This document shows, piece after piece, positions 16,450-23,733 of a DNA stretch of 64,000 nt. This stretch comes from Treponema pedis (GTDB taxonomy: Bacteria; Spirochaetota; Spirochaetia; Treponematales; Treponemataceae). Position numbers and translations under genes: made by a program. The stretch lies in assembly GCF_017161325.1 (NCBI RefSeq), contig NZ_CP045670.1:2597367-2661366 (forward strand). Reading direction: 5' to 3'. Each line of letters opens with the position of its first letter. Within the stretch, counting starts at the first letter, position 1. The notes below the pieces were generated by a model. It did no database searches. It saw nothing but the letters and a program-made list of their open reading frames with translations, and was not told the origin of the DNA.

Positions 16450-17466
16450 TTAAAATAAATTATCGAAATAATCCTTATACTTTTCATATACGGATTTATT
16501 TACGGTTAAAACGGTAATTATATATTTTGCATCTCCGGCATATCTTACGCTTTTTACGGCATACTTAATGCTTTTTGTTTCGGAATCATAAACTTGATTT
16601 TTAATCTTAAATTTTTCATTTGTACCTGAAATATCGGTTTTCTCTGCCAAAACTCTTACGGATTTGCCGGAAGAAGAAAGATATTTTATAAGTAAATCGT
16701 TTTTTTTCTCTTTAACATTTTTTAAATCTATTACGGTAACCGCCAAAAAAGCTTCATTTTCTAAAAAAAAGCTGTTTTCGGCGTCCTGCTTCCATTGAGA
16801 GTCAAGAGAAATGCTTCCCCATGCCGTAGGAAAGGTCTTTTTTTTAGCACTTATGTCCAATTTAAATTTTGAAGGTTTATCGTTTAAAGGTTTAAGCGGA
16901 GTAAAATTAAAAAAAGTATCGGTTTCCTGAGCCAACCCTATTTCTTCCAATGATAAAACAGGCATATTTTCTTTATTTAAAATACTTTCTATATAAAAAA
17001 GCGGAATATATGAGCAAAACCGAATTTCGTTCTCGCCGCCGAACTGCAATTCATTTATAAATTTGGAGGCACGTTTTATCACAAGACTTTCGTTTTTAGG
17101 CTCGGTACGCCAATTATATAATTTAGGAAAAATCTCCATTAAATAATTTACGGCATAAACATAATCGCTATCATTGTTAATACCTGAAATTATATTTTGC
17201 CCCGTAATAACGAATTCTCCGTCGGATTCTTCTCCCGAAAAAAGAATTTTTACGAAAGTTTTTCCGCCTGAGGTATATAAAAAGGCTCCCACCGTATTCG
17301 CGTTGTAATATAAAAAACCTATCCATGAAGGTTCTTTCCACGAATAATCGCGGTAAATTACATAATCGCCGGACTGCGTTCCGCTCCAATTTGTTTCATT
17401 TTCATATGTGTAAACATGTGTTAAAGCAAAAGCAAAAAAACAGAAAAATATAAAAGCTTTTTTCAT
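16450..17466 (-). CDS. Exported protein of unknown function
   Basis: 338 residues from ATG 17466, where a signal peptide (KKAFIFFCFFAFALTHVYT) begins; the frame is open further upstream but that stretch contains the promoter. The mature part is Lys/Ser/Asn-rich with scattered tryptophans near the N-terminus (ETNWSGTQSGDYVIYRDYSW) and beta-like patterns. I recognise no domain. It ends 17 nt before the acyltransferase start, so they are likely co-transcribed. A TTGACC-N17-AATAAT promoter would start transcription exactly at the ATG. Confidence 0.7.
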   Translation of the reverse strand: MKKAFIFFCFFAFALTHVYTYENETNWSGTQSGDYVIYRDYSWKEPSWIGFLYYNANTVGAFLYTSGGKTFVKILFSGEESDGEFVITGQNIISGINNDSDYVYAVNYLMEIFPKLYNWRTEPKNESLVIKRASKFINELQFGGENEIRFCSYIPLFYIESILNKENMPVLSLEEIGLAQETDTFFNFTPLKPLNDKPSKFKLDISAKKKTFPTAWGSISLDSQWKQDAENSFFLENEAFLAVTVIDLKNVKEKKNDLLIKYLSSSGKSVRVLAEKTDISGTNEKFKIKNQVYDSETKSIKYAVKSVRYAGDAKYIITVLTVNKSVYEKYKDYFDNLF

Positions 17467-17472
17467 TATTCC

Positions 17473-17501
17473 ATTATTGATTAAATTTAAACTTTGGTCA
17501 A
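17473..17501 (-). promoter_or_regulatory. Promoter with transcript start at the ATG (leaderless)
   Basis: On the minus strand TTGACC (17501-17496), spacer 17 nt, AATAAT (17478-17473). Seven nt further is 17466, the A of the start codon. Confidence 0.6.
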
Positions 17502-17603
17502 GCAGTTTTATGTAATTTTTTAAACTATATTCAGATTGCATAATAAACGGAAAACTCCGCTTAAAACAACAAACGGCTTATTTTAACACTCGGCTTTCCC
17601 TTC

Positions 17604-17632
17604 TTGAAAATTTTTTCATAAGTGTATACAAT
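17604..17632 (+). promoter_or_regulatory. Promoter of alr-ispH, near-leaderless
   Basis: TTGAAA (17604-17609), spacer 17 nt, TACAAT (17627-17632). Expected start near 17639, 5 nt before ATG 17644; no Shine-Dalgarno site. Confidence 0.65.
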
Positions 17633-17643
17633 CTTTAAAAGTT

Positions 17644-18783
17644 ATGAGAGCAACGCGGGCAATAATCCATTTGGATAATTTACAATATAATATTGAACAA
17701 ATAAGAAAAAAACTGAAAAACGGTACGCAAATTTGCTTACCTGTAAAAGCGGACGCTTACGGACACGGCGCCGTCAGAGTTGCCGTTGCGGCTATACGGG
17801 CAGGAGTTTCTTACCTTGCCGTAGCTTCAATACAGGAAGCCGTGGAACTGCGTGAAGCGGGAATAGTGGCACCCGTCATTTCGTTAAGCCTTCCCGTACT
17901 TGAAGAAATACCGCAGCTTTTGGAATACGATATTCAACCCTTAGTAATAGACGAAGAATTTATCAACGAACTTAACCGCGCCGCCTCGGCGATGAATAAA
18001 AAGGCCGGAGTTCATCTTAAAATCGATACGGGAATGACTCGTATAGGCTGTACACCCGGAGAAGCGGTAAAACTTGCAATGCAAATAGCACGTGCCGAAA
18101 ATCTTAATTTAAAAGGTGTCTGTACTCATTTTGCAGTAGCCGATTCTACCGAAAAAGAGAACCTTCAATACACGAAAAAACAAATCTCTCTTTTTAAAAC
18201 CGCAGTTACTGAAATAAAAAAGGCGGGTATTACCGCAGGGCTAATTCATGCGGCCAATTCGGGAGCCGTTTTACAATATCCGGAAGCTCATTTCGATATG
18301 GTGCGACCCGGAATACTCGCTTACGGTTATCCGCCTTCGGAAAACTTAAAAGGACTTATAAATTTAAAACCCGTTATGGAGCTTGTAACCCAAGTTGTTC
18401 TGATTAAAAAAATTGAACCGGGAACTACGGTTTCTTACGACCGCCGCTGGACTGCGGAAAACGCAACTTATATTGCCACTCTTCCTATAGGTTATGCGGA
18501 CGGTTTAATCCGCTCTCTTTCACCGGGTTTAAAGGTAAGAATCGGAAAGGAATTTTTTCCCGTTATCGGAAGGATTTGTATGGACCAATGTATGATAGAT
18601 TTAGGGCCTACACCGTGGGTACAGCGATGGGACGAAGTTTGTATCTTCGGCTCTTCATCAAAAGAAACGCAAAATAATTCCGCAAGCTCTTTGGCAAAAA
18701 TGGCCGGAACAATTCCCTATGAACTTACCTGCGGAATAAATAAAAGAGTACCGCGCATTTTTATAGATGAAACCATTCAATAG
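17644..18783 (+). CDS. alr: Alanine racemase
   Basis: PLP enzyme that interconverts L- and D-alanine for peptidoglycan. The N-terminal barrel carries the cofactor lysine in LPVKADAYGHG (K35). The C-terminal domain has GTTVSYDRRW with the catalytic tyrosine, GYADGL, and GRICMDQCMIDL. 379 residues is the normal length. It is followed by ispH with a start 17 nt after the alr stop codon, so the two form an operon. The -10 box ends 11 nt before the ATG. Confidence 0.95.
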   Translation: MRATRAIIHLDNLQYNIEQIRKKLKNGTQICLPVKADAYGHGAVRVAVAAIRAGVSYLAVASIQEAVELREAGIVAPVISLSLPVLEEIPQLLEYDIQPLVIDEEFINELNRAASAMNKKAGVHLKIDTGMTRIGCTPGEAVKLAMQIARAENLNLKGVCTHFAVADSTEKENLQYTKKQISLFKTAVTEIKKAGITAGLIHAANSGAVLQYPEAHFDMVRPGILAYGYPPSENLKGLINLKPVMELVTQVVLIKKIEPGTTVSYDRRWTAENATYIATLPIGYADGLIRSLSPGLKVRIGKEFFPVIGRICMDQCMIDLGPTPWVQRWDEVCIFGSSSKETQNNSASSLAKMAGTIPYELTCGINKRVPRIFIDETIQ

Positions 18784-18799
18784 CGGAGGTTTAAAAACT

Positions 18800-19747
18800 G
18801 TGATTGTAAAACGTGCAAAAGTTTTAGGTTATTGTATGGGAGTTCGCCGTGCAGTCGATTCGGTTTTAAACGCCGCAGGTATTTCGGATAACGGTCTTCC
18901 GCTTAAGAGAAGGCAATTTACGGAAACCGAAAATAAAAAAACATATTCTAAAGTTTTTACTTTCGGCCCCTTAATTCATAATCCTGCAACACTTGAATAT
19001 TTAGCCCGAAACGGAATTGATTTTATCGAACCTGAAAAATTTTCAGACGATGAAGATTACGGCAATACAAAGGTTGTAATCAGGGCACACGGAGTTTCGC
19101 CGGAACAATTACGCAAAATAAAAAAGGCGGGAGCGGAAGTAATAGATGCGACTTGCCCGCGCGTAGTTTCAAGCCAGACAAGAGCAAAAAAATATGCAAA
19201 AGACTCTTTAATAATTTTGGCCGGCGATAAAAATCACGGTGAACTTATCGGTATTGCAGGTTATGTTTATTCCGAAACCCGCTCCGCCTGTATTATTGTT
19301 CAAAATGCGGAAGAAGCAAAATCCGTAAATTTACCCGATTTAAAAGGAAATCTGACGCGAGCCGTTTTAATAGCACAAACTACAATCAAACAATCCGAAT
19401 ACGATGCAATTGCACAAATTTTAAAAATGAGGCTCCCTGATTTAATAGTGCTTAATACAATTTGCCCGGCCACTTCGGAACGCCAAGAGGCTTTAAAAGA
19501 ACTCGCTTCGGAAACGGAAGCGATTTTAGTAATAGGCGGAAAAAATTCGGCAAATACGAAAAGACTTTTACAAACGGCCATCGATTTAAAAAAACCTGCA
19601 TGGTTAGTGGAAAATGCAAAAGAACTGCCGAAAGAAATTTTTAATTACGGTTCTGTGGGCATTACAGCAGGAGCTTCAACTCCGGATTTTGTAATAGAAG
19701 AAATAGAAAGTATTTTAACGGGAAAAACTGAAAAAGTAAAATTATAA
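18800..19747 (+). CDS. ispH: 4-hydroxy-3-methylbut-2-enyl diphosphate reductase IspH
   Basis: Last step of the MEP isoprenoid pathway, forming IPP and DMAPP; a [4Fe-4S] enzyme. The three cluster cysteines are in GYCMGVRRAV (C12), DATCPRV and NTICPATSERQ. The substrate-binding HGVSPE and GDKNHGELIGIAGY (His and catalytic Glu) motifs are present. I chose GTG 18800, with CGGAGG 10 nt upstream, over an in-frame ATG 18767 inside alr, since the GTG start places the first cysteine at its usual position. 315 residues. Confidence 0.93.
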   Translation: MIVKRAKVLGYCMGVRRAVDSVLNAAGISDNGLPLKRRQFTETENKKTYSKVFTFGPLIHNPATLEYLARNGIDFIEPEKFSDDEDYGNTKVVIRAHGVSPEQLRKIKKAGAEVIDATCPRVVSSQTRAKKYAKDSLIILAGDKNHGELIGIAGYVYSETRSACIIVQNAEEAKSVNLPDLKGNLTRAVLIAQTTIKQSEYDAIAQILKMRLPDLIVLNTICPATSERQEALKELASETEAILVIGGKNSANTKRLLQTAIDLKKPAWLVENAKELPKEIFNYGSVGITAGASTPDFVIEEIESILTGKTEKVKL

Positions 19748-19779
19748 CACTCCCGCTAGATATTAAATTTATTCCGGGT

Positions 19780-19815
19780 AAAAAAAAGCCCGAGCTGCAT
19801 CGCTGCCGCCCGGGC
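19780..19815 (-). terminator. Intrinsic terminator of the rlpA-like gene
   Basis: On the minus strand GCCCGGG...CTCGGGC (one G-T pair) closes a hairpin followed directly by T8. Confidence 0.8.
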
Positions 19816-19834
19816 AAATCTATTTATAGGAGGT

Positions 19835-20824
19835 TTACCAATTTTCCTGTTTTAAAACATAGTCTTTAAAATTATGAGTTTTCAGCACATCTTTTACCTT
19901 TTCCAAATCGTAGGGGCGTATTCCGTATAAAACAACACGAATATGCGTTTCGGTTTTTTCATAAGCCGGTTCAAATCCTATTTTACGAAGCTGCACAATA
20001 AGCCTCATAGCATTTTCTTCGCGTGCAAAGGAACCGAGCTGAATTCTCCAAAGCTCTCCGCTTGTTTCGGCGGGAGTTGTCGGAATATATACAAGCTCAC
20101 GCTGCGGCTGCTGATATTGCGGCATTGTTTGTACAGGCTGGTACTGCGAACCGTATTGACTTTGACTCTGCCCGTATTGAGAGCCGTACTGAGACTGTGA
20201 GCCGTACTGCGGGTCTTGCATTCGCGGAGGCTGATATTGCGCGGTTTCCTGCGAGCCTTGGTACTGCTGAGAATTATATTGCTGACCTTGGGTCTGTTGC
20301 GCACCGTACTGCGGAGTCTGACCGGGGTATTGTTGTCCCTGAACGACCCCTTGTGAACCGTATTGTGAATTCTGAGCTTGCTGATATTGCGAAGTTTGGG
20401 ACTGAGAAGCGGACTGCATACCTCCCGCCGTACCGGAAACACCGAAAGCGGCTTTATCGTTAGTATCTATTTTTCTAAGAGAAACCCGCGTTACTCCTCT
20501 TGAAAGCATATCCAAAGCCGCTGCGGCCGCCTTAGATATATCTATTTCCCTATTACCTACAAAGGGACCGCGGTCGTTAATTCTTACAACTACTTTTTTA
20601 CCGTTTTCAAGATTCGTTACCTCTACCATTGTGCCGAACGGTAATGTTTTATGAGCTGCCGTATAAGCATTCATATCGAAAATTTCACCGTTTGCCGTTT
20701 GCCTTCCATGAAAAGCCTCTCCGTAATACGAAGCATAAGTCTCGGCATTAATTACTTCTCCTTGAGCATACATAAGACCTGTAAAACAGGCAAGAGTAAT
20801 AAGCATCAATATAATTTTTTTCAT
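19835..20824 (-). CDS. rlpA: RlpA-family septal lytic transglycosylase with SPOR domain
   Basis: 329 residues. A signal peptide (to MYAQG) is followed by the RlpA double-psi beta-barrel (about residues 25-115): [32 protein letters not shown] and [20 protein letters not shown] with the catalytic Asp in NDRGP. A Gln/Tyr/Ser/Gly-rich linker (about 130-245) with SQYGSQ-like repeats leads to a C-terminal SPOR domain ([19 protein letters not shown] onward) that binds denuded septal peptidoglycan. The enzyme would act in the periplasm at division. A GGGAGG site lies 6 nt before the ATG. Confidence 0.9.
   Translation of the reverse strand: MKKIILMLITLACFTGLMYAQGEVINAETYASYYGEAFHGRQTANGEIFDMNAYTAAHKTLPFGTMVEVTNLENGKKVVVRINDRGPFVGNREIDISKAAAAALDMLSRGVTRVSLRKIDTNDKAAFGVSGTAGGMQSASQSQTSQYQQAQNSQYGSQGVVQGQQYPGQTPQYGAQQTQGQQYNSQQYQGSQETAQYQPPRMQDPQYGSQSQYGSQYGQSQSQYGSQYQPVQTMPQYQQPQRELVYIPTTPAETSGELWRIQLGSFAREENAMRLIVQLRKIGFEPAYEKTETHIRVVLYGIRPYDLEKVKDVLKTHNFKDYVLKQENW
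20110..20430 (-). repeat. Low-complexity Gln/Tyr/Ser repeat region in rlpA
   Basis: Imperfect short repeats encoding [14 protein letters not shown] and similar units. The DNA repeats are degenerate in period and could recombine to vary linker length. Confidence 0.6.
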
Positions 20825-21061
20825 TCATTCCTCCCGAAATCTCAATATAAAAACTCTAAAAAATTAAGTTTTAAAAGTTTACATATACAATAAATATCGG
20901 AATAAATAAAAATAACATTAGAATAAAAACAGCTAATCATTTAAGATAAAATCACTTAATTTATACCATTTATTTGTATAAAATATTTATATAAAAGAGG
21001 AAAACTTTTTCGCCATAAGCTATTTTAATACGGCCCGTATTTTCTATAAAAATAAAACCTC

Positions 21062-21089
21062 TTGACTATTTTTCGTTTTTAACTATACT
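21062..21089 (+). promoter_or_regulatory. Promoter of the infC-rpmI-rplT operon
   Basis: TTGACT (21062-21067), 16-nt spacer, TATACT (21084-21089); start near 21096 gives a leader of about 44 nt. The rest of the 315-nt gap from 20825 is AT-rich with no further recognised element. Confidence 0.6.
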
Positions 21090-21139
21090 AGTACGAAATT
21101 TTATTAAACGCACATTAGGAAAAGTGCAGAGGAGAATCG

Positions 21140-21667
21140 TTGGCTGAAATAAAGGGTTTGCGGATAAACGGACAAATTCGCGTAAGAGAGGTTAGGTTAA
21201 TAGGCAGTGACGGAGAACAGGCAGGTATTGTTCCCACACTTGAAGCTATGAAAATGGCGGCGGATGCCGGGCTTGACCTTGTTGAAGTGGCACCGACTGC
21301 TAAACCTCCGGTTTGCAAAATAATCGATTATGGTAAATACCGTTTTCAAATGGAGAAAAAGCTCCGTGACTCCAAGAAAACGCAAAAACAGCAGTTATTA
21401 CGGGAAATCAGAATGCAGCCTAAAATACATGCTCACGACCTTGAATTTAAATCTGCACATATTAAAAAATTCCTTGACGGCGGAGATAAGGTTAAAGTAA
21501 CCGTGCGTTTTTGGGGACGCGAATTGGCTCATACAGAGCTGGGTTACGAAGTTTTAAACAAGGTTTTGGAAATGGTAGGCGGTGAAGAAGCTTATGCCTT
21601 AGAAAAAAAGCCTGCCATGGAAGGACGTACAATGTCTATGACATTAAGTCCCAAACCGAAAAAATAA
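21140..21667 (+). CDS. infC: Translation initiation factor IF-3
   Basis: 175 residues. IF-3 binds the 30S subunit and checks start codon and tRNA-fMet. The N-terminal domain has [20 protein letters not shown] and GLDLVEVAP; the linker and C-terminal domain follow with KEIRMQPKI-like [18 protein letters not shown] and [17 protein letters not shown]. The start is TTG 21140, 6 nt after an AGAGGAGA site; rare start codons are typical of infC and allow autoregulation. First gene of the classical infC-rpmI-rplT operon. Confidence 0.96.
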   Translation: MAEIKGLRINGQIRVREVRLIGSDGEQAGIVPTLEAMKMAADAGLDLVEVAPTAKPPVCKIIDYGKYRFQMEKKLRDSKKTQKQQLLREIRMQPKIHAHDLEFKSAHIKKFLDGGDKVKVTVRFWGRELAHTELGYEVLNKVLEMVGGEEAYALEKKPAMEGRTMSMTLSPKPKK

Positions 21668-21690
21668 GAGTTATAATTTGGAGGGTATTT

Positions 21691-21891
21691 ATGCCTAAAA
21701 TGAAGAGTAAAAGTGCTGCAAAAAAAAGATTTTCTCTTACAGCTACAGGTAAGGTAAAATATAAGCAGATGAATAAGGGTCATATTATGACTAAAAAAGC
21801 CCAAAAACGAAAACGCCACCTTAAAAAGACGGCTATTCTTTCGGACGCAGACAGCATGAAAATGCGAAAGCAGCTGTTACCTTACGGTTAG
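21691..21891 (+). CDS. rpmI: Ribosomal protein bL35
   Basis: 66 residues, basic, with the L35 pattern PKMKSKSAAKKRFSLTATGK at the N-terminus and a KKAQKRKRHLKK core. Component of the 50S subunit. A TGGAGG site precedes the ATG; sits between infC and rplT. Confidence 0.96.
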   Translation: MPKMKSKSAAKKRFSLTATGKVKYKQMNKGHIMTKKAQKRKRHLKKTAILSDADSMKMRKQLLPYG

Positions 21892-21907
21892 TTTATAGGA
21901 GTTTAAA

Positions 21908-22267
21908 ATGTCACGATCAACAAGCAGCGATAGAAGAATCACACGAAGAAGAAAAATATTAAAATTGGCAAAGGGCTTTAGAGGAAGACGCGGTACGAAT
22001 TTTAAAGCCGCAAGAGATGCCGTAAGAAAGGCTCTTTTGCACAGTTATGTCGGCAGAAAAGACAAAAAAAATGATATGCGCCGAATTTGGATTACCCGAA
22101 TCAACGCCGCAGTAAGGGCGGAGGGTATGTCGTATTCCCGCTTTATTGCAGGAGCAACAAAGGCCGGTATCCAGTTAAACAGAAAAGCTCTTTCCAATAT
22201 GGCGATTGAAGACCCTGCGGCATTCAAAGCCGTAGTTGAAGTTTCAAAAAAAGCTTTGGGGCTATAA
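21908..22267 (+). CDS. rplT: Ribosomal protein bL20
   Basis: 119 residues. The L20 signature is visible: [20 protein letters not shown], then [20 protein letters not shown] and [18 protein letters not shown]. Needed for early 50S assembly and often the autorepressor of this operon. A TAGGAG site lies 7 nt before the ATG. The next gene starts one base after its stop codon. Confidence 0.96.
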   Translation: MSRSTSSDRRITRRRKILKLAKGFRGRRGTNFKAARDAVRKALLHSYVGRKDKKNDMRRIWITRINAAVRAEGMSYSRFIAGATKAGIQLNRKALSNMAIEDPAAFKAVVEVSKKALGL

Positions 22268-22268
22268 T

Positions 22269-22883
22269 ATGCTTAATATCGATCAGGTTAAACTTCTTGA
22301 AGGCAAAGTTGAAAAAGCTGTAAATCTTATAAAAACGCTTTCTTTCGATAACGATTCTCTAAAAAAAGAAATTGAAGCTAAAAACAGGCGTATTTCGGAG
22401 TTGGAGAATTTAATCGTTGCCTTTAAAGACGACCAAACCAAAATCGAGCAGGGAATTATCAACGCACTTAATCAATTAAGTGCGTTTGAAAATTCCGTAA
22501 GCACAAAGCGCATTGCGGAAACAAAGACTCAAACGGGGCAAACCTTTTCCGAGCAGGAGAAACAAACCGTTCAGGGCGAAATAAACCGTGAACAAAACCC
22601 GACGGAACAGTCCGAAAGCGCGGTATCGCCCGAAAATAAAGAACAGGAAAAATCTCCGGAAGGGGTTCCCGAAGGACTTTTAGAAAAACAAAGCGCGGAA
22701 CAAACGGAAGAGGATAAAAATGAACAAAAACAAACGGAAGAATTGCCCCTTCAAGCTCAATCCGAAAAGCCGCGGCAAACTCAACCTGTTTTAGAAAAAC
22801 CCGAAGCAAATCCCTTACAAAAAGACTTGGACGATATTTTAGGTTCTCCGTCCGAAATAAATAAACAAATGGATATATTCTAG
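22269..22883 (+). CDS. ZapB-like coiled-coil protein
   Basis: 204 residues. The first ~75 form a coiled coil (KLLEGKVEKAVNLIKTL, NDSLKKEIEAKNRRISELENLI), resembling ZapB-type division proteins. The remainder is a long, Glu/Gln/Pro-rich disordered tail. It starts one base after rplT and ends 7 nt before zapA, so coupling with a ZapA partner supports a divisome role. The ZapB name is an inference from the coiled coil and context, not from a diagnostic motif. Confidence 0.7.
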   Translation: MLNIDQVKLLEGKVEKAVNLIKTLSFDNDSLKKEIEAKNRRISELENLIVAFKDDQTKIEQGIINALNQLSAFENSVSTKRIAETKTQTGQTFSEQEKQTVQGEINREQNPTEQSESAVSPENKEQEKSPEGVPEGLLEKQSAEQTEEDKNEQKQTEELPLQAQSEKPRQTQPVLEKPEANPLQKDLDDILGSPSEINKQMDIF

Positions 22884-22890
22884 GGGGAAA

Positions 22891-23244
22891 ATGAGCAAAG
22901 GCCAATTGAACATCGATTTGTTGGGAACTTCCTTTGCCATTCAAGCCGACGAAACCGATGAATACTTAAATACAATTTATACTCATTATGTACACACAAT
23001 CGAACAGGTAAGACAAACCTCTTCGGTTAAAGACCCTGTAAGACTCGCTATTATTGCAGGAATTTTAATTACCGATGAATTGTATAAAGAACAATTAAAA
23101 GCGGATACGGCACCTGTTGCCGTAAAAAACGGAATCGCTCATACAAGAGAAATCCCCGATTCCATTGAAATTGAAAAATCCGCACAACGTATGATGGAAA
23201 AAATCGATAAGGTTTTAGACGGTAAAAATGAAAATTTGGGTTGA
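22891..23244 (+). CDS. zapA: Cell division protein ZapA
   Basis: 117 residues. ZapA crosslinks FtsZ filaments at the division ring. The N-terminal head has LNIDLLGTSFAIQADETDEYLNTIY-type strands and helix, followed by DPVRLAIIAGILITDELYKEQ, the conserved ZapA helix, and a C-terminal coiled region. A GGGGG site lies a few bases upstream. It overlaps the next gene by 17 nt. Confidence 0.82.
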   Translation: MSKGQLNIDLLGTSFAIQADETDEYLNTIYTHYVHTIEQVRQTSSVKDPVRLAIIAGILITDELYKEQLKADTAPVAVKNGIAHTREIPDSIEIEKSAQRMMEKIDKVLDGKNENLG

Positions 23245-23686
23245 TGCGGATTCCTGCCCCATAAGAATTCGGGAAATCATTTGCAAAGCCTCACACCGCA
23301 TAAATTGTCCTGCAATTTTTGCCGCTAACCGCCCTATTCCGCTTCCTAAATTAAAAACCGTAACAATGATTATTACGGAAAACTCGGAACAGGCGGCGGA
23401 TATTTATATTACGGAAAATGCCGAACCTTGCGACTTGGCGATTACGCGCGATATTCCGCTGGCGAAAAATCTTATAGATAAGGGTGTCGTTGTAATTAAC
23501 GATAGGGGGACACATTTTACACAAGACAATATAAACACATTTTTATCGGCAAGAAATTTTATGTACGAACTTCAGGCAAACGGACTTCAGCTTGAAAAAA
23601 CAAATACTTTCGGGAAAAAAGAAATACAAAAATTTTCACACCTGTTGGATTCTCTTTTGACAAAATTAACAAAAAATAAGGATTGA
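23228..23686 (+). CDS. YaiI/YqxD-family (UPF0178) protein
   Basis: 152 residues of a conserved family related to PIN/NYN-type nucleases but without proven function. Hallmarks: MKIWVDADSCPIRIREII at the N-terminus, AADIYITENAEPCDLAITRDIPLA with aspartates that could bind metal, and VINDRGTHFTQDNI. The ATG is inside the end of zapA (17-nt overlap), so translation is coupled. Cytosolic. Confidence 0.88.
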   Translation: MKIWVDADSCPIRIREIICKASHRINCPAIFAANRPIPLPKLKTVTMIITENSEQAADIYITENAEPCDLAITRDIPLAKNLIDKGVVVINDRGTHFTQDNINTFLSARNFMYELQANGLQLEKTNTFGKKEIQKFSHLLDSLLTKLTKNKD

Positions 23687-23733
23687 TTTTTTCTCCTTTT
23701 AGTTTTATAATGTTTAATCTAAGCGAGGAAAAA

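Noticed and set aside
20005-20463. Long frames on both strands across the rlpA linker
   Set aside because: They arise from the low-complexity repeat; composition is biased and no start signals are present.
22468-22944. Minus-strand frame opposite the ZapB-like gene
   Set aside because: The Glu/Gln-rich codons of the real gene leave the other strand open by chance.
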